From: Alnus glutinosa
Lineage: Eukaryota; Streptophyta; Magnoliopsida; Fagales; Betulaceae
Direction of reading: 5' to 3'
Length of the DNA stretch: 64,000 bases
Assembly (NCBI RefSeq): GCF_958979055.1
Contig: NC_084892.1
Coordinates: 1,306,001 to 1,370,000 of the forward strand
The notes under the pieces are model-generated. The model made no database searches. It saw only the letters and a list, made by a program, of their open reading frames with translations, and was not told where the DNA came from. Below are positions 1 to 12,083 of this stretch, piece by piece. The first letter of the stretch is position 1. The number at the start of each line of letters is the position of its first letter. The position numbers and the translations under genes were made by a program.

Positions 1-863
1 ATTGGGTGGGTGGACTATGACTTGCCATTTAAGATGTTTCTCCTAAAACAAGTTGACAGCTTAAGAGTTAAGCCCTTTTTAGACAAGTTTAAGCATACAA
101 AGAATAATTCCACTATGCCATGCACCGGTGAGCTTCCATAGATATGTGTTTGCTTTCTTGATGAAGTCTTGTAATACTTGAAAGATAGATTCCATAGATA
201 TGCTTCATGATTATAGCAAAATTATATACTTCATAGTTATACTAGTTATTCTTTTTTATATATATAGTCCTCTCTCTATATATGGGTTTTTGTGTATATT
301 TTGCACTCTTATGTGTACTTTTCCGATCCCTTTTATTTAATTCTTAATAATGATACTTGCATAGATTAAAAGCGTGTGTGGAGGGGAGAATTTTCACAAG
401 ATGTCCGAATAAATGAAGGTGAGTAGTCGATGGATGGTTGAATATTGATAGTGGGTGAAGTGGAGATATGTGATGTGATTAAAGGAGTATTGTTATAAAT
501 TATATTTTTATTTTATAAATATTTTATAATTTTGGTGTGGCAGTTTTATCTAACTTCTTGAATAAATTATTGTTAAAAAATAATAATAATAATAATGAAC
601 ATTGTTATGTCAATATTATGAAATATTAATGAGATAATATTGTAGTTTTCTTATTAAAGGCGTGAATATGCGTGTGATGGGTTGTGCCGTTGTGGTTTCA
701 GCTGAGATGGCCTTCTAGGATATGGTAAAGATGGAGGAGTGCGGATTTGGGCTTATATTCGGTTGCGAATTGGGCTTCCTTTAACAGTTTTGGTTAATGG
801 ATTAGTAACTTTTTTGTAGCCAATGTAGGGGGTTCTATTAGAAAGCGGTGGGCTTATTGATCA
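1..863. other. Non-genic stretch at window start
   Basis: No gene is recognised here. The first 141 bases are open in frame 1 and end in TAG. They could be the tail of a gene entering from the left, but the 46 codons match no family I know and could be open by chance. The remainder is AT-rich, with short runs such as (AAT)n near 585. Confidence 0.3.
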
Positions 864-1150
864 GGCCCGTTTAGTAATCCCCCTCCCCTCCCCTCCCCTC
901 CCCTTCCCTTATGGGAGAATATTTTTTTTGCGTGCGAGTAAAAAGTGATTGATGTGATATAAAGTAGAAAGAATTTATATGGAAAAGTAAAAATTTTTTA
1001 TCTTGTAGTGGATTTTTTTATTTAAATAATAATAAAAAATTATTGATGTAATATAAAAAGTAAAAAAGGTTAAGAATGTTTTGAGTTGATGTTTTTTGGG
1101 AATGGTAAAAATAAGGGGAAGGGGGAGGGGAGGGGGTTATTAAACGGGGC
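864..1150. mobile_element. MITE with C/G-rich terminal inverted repeats
   Basis: The left end reads GGCCCGTTTAGTAATCCCCC and the right end is its near-perfect inverse (GGGGGTTATTAAACGGGGC). Both continue inward into CCCCTCCCC / GGGGAGGGG tracts. The core is AT-rich and repeats a motif like AAAGTGATTGATGTGATATA. That motif recurs in AT-rich DNA near 35.6 and 36.5 kb, so this is a dispersed family. I found no convincing TSD, so the superfamily is left open. Confidence 0.6.
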
Positions 1151-1253
1151 ACCAGTTTCTTCTTTAGTATTTCAATTCATTCAGAACTTTGTGATGAAGC
1201 ATAGTTTGTAAAAGGAGGTTGGACAATTCCATTAATTAACTCCAGTTTCTTCA

Positions 1254-2390
1254 ACTGGCGACCTTTCTTCGAGCTTCTTCTTGAGAGAGAGAGAGAGAGA
1301 GAGAGAGTCTCGTTTTTAACTAAAGAAAGAGAGCTAGAGTTTGAGCATCTTTGTGCCGGGGGAGGGAGGTTTCACGCCACCCTCCTCCCGGAGCTGGTCC
1401 TCCTAACCTTTCTAAGGCCAGAGTGGTTTTTGGCCCTCACTGGTGCGAACCAGTGGAGGCTAAATGTCTCCCAGCCTCTAGGGCTGTGGAGTTTTGTTTT
1501 CCCTTAGCTTATGCTGGTGGTGGCTATTGTTTCTCCTAGCCTTTAGAGCTATGGAGTTTTTCTTCCCTTTATGTTGTTTTTTTTGGTTTTCTGACAGAAG
1601 CTACACTAACAGTTGGTTGAGGGATGGTCATTCGTGGTGTGTCTCCGGCGAAGGTGGTCTGGCTGTACAAAATTTGGGGTTATCTTTGGAGCTAGATCTA
1701 TGGTCTTCGGCTGGTTTTCTCTTGACACGCGCTCTTCCGTGGTGGTCACCAGCTTCTTTCGGTCCGGTTGTGTCAAGCCACGGTCGTGGTGGTCCTTCCT
1801 GCTCAGGGAGTGGCCAGCATGCGCCAGGGAGTTTTCTCCCGCTACCAGTGCGTGAGGGCCATAGCTTGTCGTGTCCGGCGGTGGTTGGTGGAGATCGGTG
1901 GTTCCGAATGTCGTCTGCTACTGGAGGGCTTCTGAAGACGGCGTGTGCCTTGCACGCATCGGCTCCAGCGATTCCCGATGCTGGTTGTTTTTGTAGTTTT
2001 CTGGAAGCTTCTTGTTTTTTTTTTTTTTTTTTTTTGTACATTCTTGTCTCTGTTCACAGTTTACCTTTGTAATGAGCTGTAAATTACTTAGGTATTTTAG
2101 GTGGCTTGTAAGCTAGACAAAGTCTTCTCATTTTAGTTGGGTTATGCTTTAGTGTAAAGAGAGGACCCAAATGTATGTTCATGTAATTTAAGTTTGTTGC
2201 TTAGGTAGCTGCTTTAAGTTAGATTTGTTTCTAACTTAGTGGTCAGGGATTCTATATCTCTATTCAATACCTTGGGCCTACGGGCGTGTATTTGTAGCGT
2301 TCGGGTTGGTTGTTTGCCTTCGGCCGGTTGTATTTGCCTTCAGGCTTGTTATCAATGGAAGTTCTAGCTCCTGTTAAAAAAAAAAAAAAA
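1254..2390 (+). mobile_element. Poly(A)-tailed non-autonomous retroposon (LINE-like), copy 1
   Basis: A 16-bp direct repeat, AACTCCAGTTTCTTCA at 1238-1253 and AACTCCAATTTCTTCA at 2391-2406 (one mismatch), flanks a body that ends in a run of A. This is the signature of target-primed reverse transcription. Near the 5' end (1356-1391) is a G-rich hairpin shared with the element at 33572-34575. There is no reverse transcriptase or endonuclease reading frame, so it must have used another element's machinery. The open frames inside look like chance. It is most likely an internally deleted LINE derivative. Confidence 0.75.
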
Positions 2391-3250
2391 AACTCCAATT
2401 TCTTCATCATCCTTCTTTTATTCTTCCATTCTATCATCTCTTTTCTTATACAACAATACAATCAAATTCCGAAGTGGGAAACCCTAGAGCTGGTGTTTAG
2501 AGTGGGTTTTATTTACACTAAGGGACTGCAATATAATCGAAAGTAATTATTTTGTGTGTATGCGAGCAGCTTTCCAGCAGAACGGGCAAATCACATATCG
2601 TAGCCAATTGAACAATAAAGATTCTATTCATGAGGTATTTTTGTGTCCAGCAGAGTAACTGTTTTAACATTTTTTTCTTATAGAATGAACAATAATTAAC
2701 CTATTCATTGTTCATTCTCCAAGAAATAAACAATTGAGGAAAAATATCACTATTTATTTATTGTTTTATCTTCTTCACCCCATATCCCTCTTCACTTTAT
2801 CCCCTCGGCCACTTTTCTTTGCATGCCGAGAGAGAGCTGAGCGACAAACATAGAATCCAGAATTTGTTAAGAATCAAGAGAAATTGTTGTTTTAAACATG
2901 ATTTTTATTTATTATACATAAGAGCCATGGCTCATCGACTCATCGTGGCCAAGTTTCCTCAAGTAAGACTCTCGCTTATATTTTAAACGCCATTGGACAT
3001 TGCAGTCACCTGTTATCATGTGCAAGATTGAGAGACGACAATCCCATATATTTTAATTATTAACACCAAGGGGCATTGCAGTGATAGCCACTTAAACACC
3101 AATTAAACTACGTGATTGCACAAGGCATGTAGTGCATTAAGCAGCTGCGAATTTGCCATTATCTTAGTGTTCACCTGATTGAATAGTAGTAATTGAAGTC
3201 CCCTGCAGACATGGAATCTCTTCTATCATAATTTCTGTGTTTCTGGGAGC

Positions 3251-3341
3251 AATGGAAGCCTCTCAATGAGATTTTGTCAAGGGCTTAATTATTGATTCAA
3301 AAACTCTCAATGGAAGCCTCTCAATGAGATTTTGTTAAGGG
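3251..3341. repeat. Short direct repeat, 33 bp twice
   Basis: A 33-bp sequence beginning AATGGAAGCCTCTCAATGAG occurs at 3251-3283 and again at 3309-3341 with one mismatch. It lies about 100 bp beyond the stop codon of the permease gene, perhaps in or near its 3' untranslated region. Nothing else is recognised between 2407 and 3437. Confidence 0.7.
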
Positions 3342-3437
3342 ATGAAGATATCATCAAAACACAAGTGTTATGAACATTGTTTACAAAATATATGCAAATT
3401 TATTATGTTCACAAAAAGGGTGGTACAAATACAACAT

Positions 3438-5147
3438 TTATTTTGCATAGGGCAAAAGAGGATCTGTAGGTAGAGACTTATCTTTTTTTCCTGTCAAACA
3501 GGATAGAAGCCAATAGAGCAGACCCGCAGAGAAGAAGCTGAAAAACCAAGCATTATTGTAGATGACACCAAAACTGTCCGGAATTGAAGATAGAACTCCA
3601 ACCTTTTCCAGGAAACCTGGAATCACTGGCAAAATCCCAATGACCAAGGCCGCCATTGCAGCCAAATTATAGCCTCCCGAGTAATAGTAAAGCCCGTAAG
3701 GACTCAAAGAGTACAAGTCCTTGATATTCAAATTTGTGCGACGGATAAGGTAGTAATCAATTAGAATTATGCCCCCAATTGGACCCAACAATGCAGAGTA
3801 TCCTAGTAGCCAGGTATAAACGAAGCTCTCACTTGATCTAAGAAGTTTCCAGGGCTGAAAAGCAATTCCCAGCAATGCTGTAAGAAGAGCTCCTCTTCTG
3901 AAGGTGAACTTTGAGGGGCTGAGATTGACGAGGGCATTGGCAGGTGCCACAACATTGGCGGCAATATTGGTTGTAATGGTGGCGAGGCTAATCCCAAGAA
4001 TAGCTAGGATCATGGTTGTGAATCCTCCTATTTGTCCAAGAAGCTGAATTGGGCTGGAGATAACTCGGCCAAATATTACTTTGGTAGAGCAGGTGACGGC
4101 TAGGCCAACAAATGTGAATGCCCCCATGAAGATTGGAAGACCTGCCTGACCAATAACTTGATCAGTCTGGCTCTTGGCATATCGAGTAAAATCAGGTATG
4201 TTAAGAGCAAGAGTAGCCCAAAAGCTAATATTCGCCGTCAGTGAAGGGAAGAAGAGGGACCAAAATTGTGAGGAGGAGAGCCTAGAGGACAAGGAGAGCA
4301 TGTAGCCAAAGCCACCAGCTTTGACATAAGCCCAAATGAGGAGGCAGGAAGTGAGCACAATGAGGATTGGAGCAGAGTACTTTTCAAGCTCTCTGATCCC
4401 CTCCATTCCTCTCCAAACAATGGTCAATTGGGCCAACCAAAAAGCAATGAAACAGGCAAATTCAAGAGGGGAAGTTCCCAGCCAAGGTAAAAACTGTGAA
4501 AGGGATGATTCTTTGATGAATTTCGGCAAAAGAAGGAAAATAGCCTCGCCACCAATCCAAGTCTCAATCCCATACCAGCCACAGCCAACCAAGGCTCTTA
4601 GCAGAGTAGGGATATGGGCACCGCGGATTCCAAAAGAGGATCTTGCAAGAACTGGAAAGGAAATACCATAACGGGTGCCAGGATGACCTGTCAGGATTAA
4701 TGGGACCAACAGAATAATGTTGGCGGCAACAACTGTGACAATTCCTTGCCACCAAGCCATGCCAAGATCGACAAGGCTGCCGGCGAGATAGTATGATGGA
4801 ACACCCACGACAAGACCAATCCAAAGACTGGCCATTTCCAACCAGGAGAAACTCCTTTCAAGGGGTGTAGTTGGCTTGAGATCATCATTGGTAAGACTGG
4901 GATGTGCTTCAAATTTATCAAACTCTGGACTAGGCGTGGCTTGGATTGACGCCATGGGGGTGAAAATGGAGCATCTGCGTCCAGGGAGGGAGGGGTGGGA
5001 TTGGTGATGGGTGGCAGTCAATTTGGTAGTCGACAAGAAAGAAGTGGTGGGAAAGTGAGAGGGGAATGGATTTTGGACTATGGCAGAGGTGATCAGTGAA
5101 GGGTGGCGATGGGGATGGAGATGGAGGCTGAGACATTTGGACACCAT
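3438..5147 (-). CDS. PLUTO: Purine/uracil permease, NCS1 family (PLUTO-like), probably plastid envelope
   Basis: The gene is one uninterrupted exon of 569 codons. Residues from about 95 on match plant nucleobase:cation symporter-1 proteins. There are about twelve hydrophobic segments, with NCS1 signatures such as [11 protein letters not shown] and [15 protein letters not shown] in the first half and NIPDFTRYA near the middle. The first ~64 residues are rich in Ser, His and Pro, lack acidic residues and precede a second Met (Met65). This fits a cleavable plastid transit peptide, so the upstream ATG is preferred. The family member PLUTO moves uracil, adenine and guanine across the plastid envelope and supplies pyrimidine salvage and breakdown. 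No damage is seen, and the length is close to the Arabidopsis protein. The family call is firm; the localisation is inferred. Confidence 0.95.
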   Translation of the reverse strand: MVSKCLSLHLHPHRHPSLITSAIVQNPFPSHFPTTSFLSTTKLTATHHQSHPSLPGRRCSIFTPMASIQATPSPEFDKFEAHPSLTNDDLKPTTPLERSFSWLEMASLWIGLVVGVPSYYLAGSLVDLGMAWWQGIVTVVAANIILLVPLILTGHPGTRYGISFPVLARSSFGIRGAHIPTLLRALVGCGWYGIETWIGGEAIFLLLPKFIKESSLSQFLPWLGTSPLEFACFIAFWLAQLTIVWRGMEGIRELEKYSAPILIVLTSCLLIWAYVKAGGFGYMLSLSSRLSSSQFWSLFFPSLTANISFWATLALNIPDFTRYAKSQTDQVIGQAGLPIFMGAFTFVGLAVTCSTKVIFGRVISSPIQLLGQIGGFTTMILAILGISLATITTNIAANVVAPANALVNLSPSKFTFRRGALLTALLGIAFQPWKLLRSSESFVYTWLLGYSALLGPIGGIILIDYYLIRRTNLNIKDLYSLSPYGLYYYSGGYNLAAMAALVIGILPVIPGFLEKVGVLSSIPDSFGVIYNNAWFFSFFSAGLLYWLLSCLTGKKDKSLPTDPLLPYAK

Positions 5148-6267
5148 GATTCTGATTCAGCAGGTGAATTCGGAATCAATGGTATCTTTTGGGAGATGAG
5201 ATTGAGTGGTGGTGGGTTGCTGTTTACGTCGCTCTCATTTTGGTGTGGAAGTAAGATTTTCCGAGTCCTATGAGGTGGAGCGTGTGACTTTTTGGCGCCT
5301 TGGGTCAATAGCGAAAAACTAAAAAAATATCCATTCATTTCTTCACATTCACAGGCCTGAAATCCCACGCGCCGTTCAAGCGCTTATAAGTTACAAACGA
5401 CATGTGGCCTTTAGTGTCGGTGATTGGTTGATGCCTTCTACGCTCCTCACGGGCTGTGTGGTGCAGTGCTGTTACGCCACGTTGCTTGAATAAAAATTCT
5501 TCTGACTGGGAAATAGTCAAATAGAGGTGTTGAATTTCATTTATTTGATAATAGGACGTTTTCTTTATGGATTATTTAATGCAAATGATAATGGACTATT
5601 CAACTAACTTTGAGAAAAGAGTGTTGCTGCAAGTTTCATACGTGTACACGTGGCACTTATTAAGTTAGTAATTAAATAATTATATTTATTTCTCAAATTT
5701 TGTTGTTTAAAATTTTTTTAAAAAATGTTTGAGATATTTCAATTTTTACTACAAAATTATCTACAAAATGATATGACAATTGATAATTGATGAAATAATT
5801 AAAAAAAAAATTGACTAATAAATATTTTTCTTAATTATTTCAATAATTATGAACTATTATCTCAATTTAAAAATAATTTTATAATAAAAATTATAAAAAT
5901 TCTAATTTTTTTTACCTATGTTAGAATCTTAGATGAACTACTACTTCAATTGGGAGGCGTACTTTTCCTAACTTGAGAGGCCGAAGCGTGCAGGCTGCAG
6001 CATTGGTAATATACTTGGGCTTGAAAAAGGCAGACCCAAAATCTGTGTATTTTGGGCCTTCCACTGTTCTTTTTCATAACAAATCATAACTAGAAAGAGT
6101 GTTTTGCTAGTGTGGTTAGTATGGTTAAATACCGAACAGAGGGAATTGATTGTTGGGGGACCAAAAACCGTCCCCCAACCGGCATTTATAATAAATAAAT
6201 GCTTTTTGATTAAAAAAAGCTTATATTAACAAAAGGGGGCTGTCAATCAGCTCTCCCGAATAGAAGG

Positions 6268-6520
6268 GTTGATAATTTTTGACACGAGACAAAGTTATAG
6301 AGTTTAGATATACACTAAATGAGTTTGGGTTATAAATGGGTTGACACTTTTATAAAACGGGTCAAACGGGTGAACACGTTTATGATCCTTATAAACATGT
6401 CGTGTTCAGGTTTCGTGTCTTAACCTGTTTAGTTAATTATGTTGGGTTCGGGTTGGCCTAGACGGGTTGGCAGATCAATCATCCGAACTCGACACAATAA
6501 CCCAATTTGCCAACCCTACT
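6268..6520. mobile_element. Possible hAT-like non-autonomous element
   Basis: The segment opens with GGGTTGATAATTTTTGACAC and closes with the inverse-like AACCCAATTTGCCAACCCTA. The interior has alternating GGGTT and AACCC motifs, typical of dispersed plant elements with TAGGGTTGGCA ends. A weaker relative appears near 59.3-59.8 kb. No 8-bp TSD could be seen. Confidence 0.3.
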
Positions 6521-8195
6521 AAATAATTTGAATTCAATGATGGAAAGCTAAAATCTTATCCCAAATTCTCAAGCGGCTTAAATCTTATATTCGTACTAAT
6601 TTTTGTATCAATTATTGTTAATATATATATAAAAAGGATGGTTGTACTGATATATTAACATTATAAGATCATTGTGGGATAGAAATGTAATTTTTTGCAT
6701 TACTCTATCAAAAAAGACAACGGGAGTTGAACAGCAATAATAAAACTGAAATAATATTACTCTTCACGCTTATTTATTATATTTATTTCGCGAGGACTAA
6801 CGTGAATATCGTATCAACTATTGACGTAATATCGTTTGCGTTCAAATTCATCGGACTTTGGAGATAGGTGACCAACGTTGTTCAATATGAAATGGAGCCA
6901 TTGTTTAAACGGCTAGAAACCGCTTTACTCAATTACACGTGTAGATAGATTGGATCAACTCGGGCCACCAAAAACTGACTTTTCATAATTTAGTTTAATG
7001 TCAGTGTTCGTTGTCAAGTTGTGCGTTTTTTTATAACATATTCCTTTACAGTCTTGATATTATTTATGCAAAATAAAAATCTGATTTTTTTATTATATCG
7101 ATCTCACATACATCTTATGTGATCCACGTCATACGGGATTTTATCCCACACATGAAACATACCACTTCAAACGGGATTTTTTAGGTCCGTGTCGGTGTTA
7201 CAACAATCTACCTGAAATGTGGTTGCCGGCCGGAGCTTCATAGGAAAAATATATGTTTATTTTTTTTCTTTCTGGTGTGTCATACAGAATATTAATAGAT
7301 ATGCATCCACCGGCCAACAAGTCAGTGACACCACATATGACGGGAATTCCATGGATCCAAGTCAAATTCTTGGTATTTTTAGGTGGGGTACGTGTTATAT
7401 TCTCAATTCATCAATTCATCATGGGTTTGCATGTGTAACTCAAATCTGATCTTCTTCTTTTTTTTCATAACATTGTTTAATATGAGAAAGGAAAATAAAT
7501 TTGAGAAGTGGAAACTCAATCGTAAGAGTTTGTAACGCTAAAAATTACATTTTTATCACTTTAATCGATGCTTCCACTCAAATTGGAACAAGGCTTATTG
7601 GCTTGGCTTGCAAAAGAACCCGACAAAAACTAGTACAATAGCGCCCTAGGCTAGTTGATATCTTACAATTATTTTACAATGGTGGTGTGTCAGTCTTAAT
7701 CAACTTTTAATTATTTTTTTTAACAATGAATAATCTAAGATTGATTGAGATTGACACGTTAATATAATAAAATAATTATGAGATAAAAATGTGATTGCTA
7801 ACATTTGTTATCTCATAAATATTATAATTAAGATGATTGTAAGATCTTTATTTAGCGGTCTTGCGTGAATGGCTAAAAGTTTATACCACAAAAAGAGGGA
7901 GGTTTTGACTTCTCACAATCAATGGGGTGTGTAGGTACTTTATAAGAAATGTGCTAGAAGTTAATTCGAACTCTATTAGAAGTCGGCTAAAAGTTTGCTC
8001 GAGCCAAGTCAAAACCAAAATGCCTTGCTAGAAGTTTGCTTGAACCAAGTCCAGACAAAATGTTCTGCTAGAAGCCTAGAATACCGCTTGAGCATATTCA
8101 TTTTATGCCGAATAATTTGAGCAATATTCGAATTTTGACACCGAATCAATTCCATTCCTTTTGAGTTCTTTCTTGATTTGGTTGAGGTTTTTTTT

Positions 8196-8198
<3 letters not shown>

Positions 8199-8266
<68 letters not shown>
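8199..8266. repeat. (AT)34 microsatellite
   Basis: An uninterrupted alternating AT run of about 68 bp. It explains the Ile-Tyr repeat reading frame seen across it, which is not a gene. Confidence 0.97.
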
Positions 8267-8269
<3 letters not shown>

Positions 8270-8554
8270 GACTTTCTTTAATTTTCATGAGTTTTCTTTT
8301 TACGCAATTTGATCCATTTTAGGTTAGTGCTAAAATTAGTTTGTTGCCTCTTTAAACTTGTGTTATTGTTATAAGATAATCATGGTTGCATGCAGAATGC
8401 AATTTTTTAAAAAAACATAGCTTTTCAATCACTTTTACACTTTCATTATGTCAATATACATGGCTAAAAGTTTATATGGAAATAAAAGAGAACCAACGTA
8501 CGTACCACAATGAAAGTATCAAATTTATAAACTACAAAATAATGGTTACAGTAG

Positions 8555-9262
8555 TGCGCTTAGCACTACAACTTTGTTGACCACAGCGTAATTTTAAATA
8601 AATAATAATGTATCATTTTTGGAGTGTGTTTTTTAAAAAATTTTGATTTAAAAAATACAAAAATTAATATTTTCAATCGTAGGCAATGATGCACGTTTTT
8701 AAAATGCTTGATTTTAAAGATTAAATTATAATTTTATCCAACGCTTAATTATATTTTTAAAATTTTCATTTTAAAATTGTATGTTCTGAAATTGCAAACC
8801 TAAACGACCGGTTATACCCATGATTATTACATTACCCAATCACTTCAAAAGTTGGAAAAATTAAAAAATAAAATAAGATTTACTTTGTAAAAAGGATAAA
8901 ATAAAATAATAGTTAGAATGCGCTTAGCACTACAATTTTGTTGACCATAGTGCAATTTCAAATAAAATTGCAAAAAAAAAATGTATCATTTTGAAGTGTA
9001 ATTTTTTTTTTAAAAAAAAAGGAAAATAAAATTTATACAAAAATTAACATTTTTCAATTTTAGGGAAAGATGTGCATTATTAAAAATAGACGATTTTAAA
9101 AGTTAAGCTATAAATTTATTAAACACTAAATTACATTTTTAAAAAATTAAATTTTACTGAAATCACAATCCTGAACCACGAATTATACCCATGATTATTA
9201 CCTTACCTAATCACGCCAAAAGTTGGAAAAATTAAAATAAAATAAGATTTACTTTCTTATTT
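8555..9262. repeat. Tandem duplication, ~364-bp period
   Basis: Sequence starting TGCGCTTAGCACTACAA at 8555 begins again at 8919. The two copies share long blocks, for example the TATACCCATGATTATTAC motif near 8815 and again near 9185, with scattered changes and small indels. The second copy ends near 9262, about 0.4 kb upstream of the ATL start codon, so it may lie in that promoter. Confidence 0.8.
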
Positions 9263-9646
9263 TCTAATTAAACCATGATTAGCTTACACGTGTCAAAAGC
9301 TGTACCACAATGTGTGGACGTAGTCAGCTTCCACAGCCAAGAGCGCCACGTATACTCCCCACTTGAATGCATGTCTCAATCAGCGAATTCAAACGCAAAA
9401 CGAATTTAATAGTAAAAACAGTGAAAATCCGCAAGTTATCGAACACAATTTCTAGTCCTATTTAAATATTTAATCACAACCCAGTGGGTCTCGGAGCCGA
9501 AGGAGGACCAAATTTCTCAACTGCATAGAAATCCCAAAGAGCGAGCCATCTCCATTCTCCAAGTCTTCTTCTTGCCGGACAAGAAATATTCATAAAAAGC
9601 TTTCAGCTTGGAAATTATACCCACTAGAGGTGATGAGCAGCTAGCC

Positions 9647-10402
9647 ATGGATGGCATGGCGTCCGAATCTAAACCTTCAGGGTCTTTCTACACCCCACTG
9701 CTAATCTCCCTGGCTGGCATAGTCGCCACCTCTCTAGCAATAGCAGCTTACCATCTCATTTTGGTGCGATTTTGCTTAAGCCGGGGGCGAAGAAATAGGC
9801 ACTTGCAGCCGGCGGAAATGTTTACAGGGGTCGCACGGAAAGTGCTTGACAAAATCCCAATTCTCTCTTACTCGACCGGAAATGTTTCAGGTGATCAGAT
9901 GTTTCGTGAGGATCAAAGCGAATGCGCGGTTTGCATAGGAGAATTGGAGGACGGGGAGATGGTAAGATTGTTGCCTAATTGTAGGCATGCCTTTCATGTC
10001 ACATGCATCGACAAATGGTTCTTGGCACATTCCAACTGTCCCATTTGCCGATCACCCGTGGCTGACGCTGCACCAACAACGTTCGCAATCGCAAAGCCCT
10101 TGCCTGACGCAGTTGATCAGGGCTTACAAGTTCCTCAAAGGTTAACGAGTTTGAAGAGGTCCTTTTCAATGGGTCAGTCTTATATCATTGTTAACATACA
10201 AGGAGAGGGAGAAAAGGCGTTTTCAGCTTCTTCTTCTTCTTCTTCATGTTCGATAGAAGATGGTCTGATGCAGAGCGGATCGCAAAGGGTACAATCAGTG
10301 AGGCAGTTAGATCGCATGTCTTTGAGGTTATTGAGGTCTTTCTCGCAACTACGTTTGGGACGGGGTGGCGGCTGCACGGCTAAGGGGATCCTTCCATATT
10401 GA
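9647..10402 (+). CDS. ATL-type RING-H2 E3 ubiquitin ligase
   Basis: The protein is 251 residues in a single exon. The frame is open 39 bases further upstream, but only from a TTG codon; the first ATG is at 9647, so that start is chosen. Residues ~14-40 form one hydrophobic membrane anchor, followed by a basic stretch (SRGRRNR). A degenerate GLD-like segment lies around residues 61-76. A complete RING-H2 finger at 93-134 has spacing C-x2-C-x14-C-x-H-x2-H-x2-C-x10-C-x2-C. ATL proteins are membrane-bound E3 ligases that recruit E2 enzymes through the RING, often in defence or stress signalling. The tail is Ser-rich (about residues 193-201) and otherwise unmarked. Substrate and exact family member cannot be told. 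Confidence 0.93.
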   Translation: MDGMASESKPSGSFYTPLLISLAGIVATSLAIAAYHLILVRFCLSRGRRNRHLQPAEMFTGVARKVLDKIPILSYSTGNVSGDQMFREDQSECAVCIGELEDGEMVRLLPNCRHAFHVTCIDKWFLAHSNCPICRSPVADAAPTTFAIAKPLPDAVDQGLQVPQRLTSLKRSFSMGQSYIIVNIQGEGEKAFSASSSSSSCSIEDGLMQSGSQRVQSVRQLDRMSLRLLRSFSQLRLGRGGGCTAKGILPY

Positions 10403-12083
10403 GATGGCTTTGAAGGTTTATCTTTGCTCTAGATATGCTTAATTAATATTTGTTTAGACGATGATAATGATATGTTAAATACCACTTCTTTTGTGAAGAG
10501 TAATGCATAGGATAACTTTTATCCCCTAGTGTATATATATATATATATATGGTGGCATTTTCTCCTTTTTTACATATTTGTAGCACTTTCCTATTTGATC
10601 CTTTCTCCATGCCATTTTGCTAATGAAAAACGTTTGAGATACTACAATTTGCAAATTTGTGAAAGTTTATATTTTAGTAACTAATATAATAAGTGTTATA
10701 TAATTTATTATATCAGCGATACGTGACAAGTGTAATGTGAACTAATTATTATATAAAAATTTTAGTAATTAATGTGTTAAGTCTTTCTTTTTTTTAAGCG
10801 TGTTAGTTTATAAAAAACTTATAATAAAAGTTACTAATACCCCTTTATCAATTTGTCTCTCTCTCTCTCACGCAACTTGGAGTATTCAAATTAAAGCACT
10901 TGGGTGTAGCTCTCTTGTTTTTTTGGTCATAATCATTGCACTTGCACTTACTTATTGGGCCTGAAGTTGATATGCAGTGGTCTTGGGCCTTGTTGCCTAT
11001 TGAATGGGATAGGTTGGTTTAGTTGGGTATGGCATATCATCTGCAGGGTGGGCCTATGTTGGTTGTTTGGGAGTTTTTAGCGACTTCAAAAAAAAAAATT
11101 ACAATTCTTGTAAAAAATGCTATTTTCTATAGCATAATTCTGTCGATGTTAACTTTTTACCCCCAAGATGATTTCAACTTCATATTATTACTAAGACCAA
11201 AACAAAAGCTATGATATAACTTTTAAAAAAGAGTAATGCTATACATCCCCTCATTATTCTTTCATCAAATTCAAAATTAATGTAACGTGGTTCCTTATAG
11301 CATCTAGTGCATAAAAATTAGTTTTTAAAAAGTAAAATTGAGCAAAATAAAATGAGAAATGTTTGGTTTCATTCTCTTGCATATCTCTTGTCCATCTTCG
11401 TATAAAAGATGTACAAATCAACTATTAAATTTGTGAGATGATATTAATAGCCAAATCTAATAAGAGTTGACTTTGAACATTTTGATAATTTAGAGGTTCA
11501 AATTATAATAACCCCGTGATTTAGAAGTCAGAAGTGTAAATGAGGTGGGTAAGTTTGGGGTAAAGTGTAATTTATCCTATACCCCAAAAAAATAAAAAAT
11601 AAAAATAAATTAACTTCAAAATTGACAAGAATATGGAATGAAAAAACATCAAACATGCACACAACTACAAGAGTCAAGACCACCCTAAGGCCTAAATTTG
11701 GTAGGGCTGACTTGAGAGGTAAATTAGCTAAGTCGGCACGCCCAACTCCGCAGCATTTGTGAGTGCAATCAACCTCGCATGTGGGACAGCTACTCAGCTA
11801 CTTTCGGAGCAAGAAACAAAGAGAGAACACAGCCACAGCCCCGAAAGTGGGTATAAATTTAGCCTTTTCCCTAACCATTTTTGCACAAACTGCACAGCGA
11901 TGGATCAAATTGACCAATGAGCTTGATTTGGGTAGTCTAGCTACATATATCAAACACCCAAAGGACATATCAATGTACAGAAATATATATATATATATAT
12001 ATAAAGGCTTTATTGGGTAGATACATTAAATCGATCCGTTGACAATTACGTAAATTTATAAATTGGTTGACTTTAAATACGGG
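10403..12083. other. Intergenic, no gene seen
   Basis: This is the 3' flank of the ATL gene followed by AT-rich sequence with short (TA)n runs near 10535 and 11985. No coding or repeat structure beyond that was recognised. Confidence 0.5.

Larger units (their letters stand above)
5148..9646. other. Intergenic region between permease and ATL gene
   Basis: No gene is recognised. The region holds the shared or separate upstream sequences of two genes facing away from each other, a possible hAT-like element near 6.3-6.5 kb, a long AT dinucleotide tract and a tandem duplication (listed separately). Short open frames in it have no protein character. Confidence 0.6.

Noticed and set aside
1494-2072. 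A 192-codon open frame and antisense frames over it
   Set aside because: They lie wholly inside the poly(A) retroposon, are Ser/Phe/Trp-rich without a domain and overlap on both strands. There is no sign of coding selection.
8103-8288. Reading frame with a long Ile-Tyr run
   Set aside because: It is the translation of the (AT)34 microsatellite.
9608-9646. Earlier start of the ATL protein
   Set aside because: The upstream codons are open but begin at TTG. The first ATG in frame is at 9647, and the family does not require the extra 13 residues.
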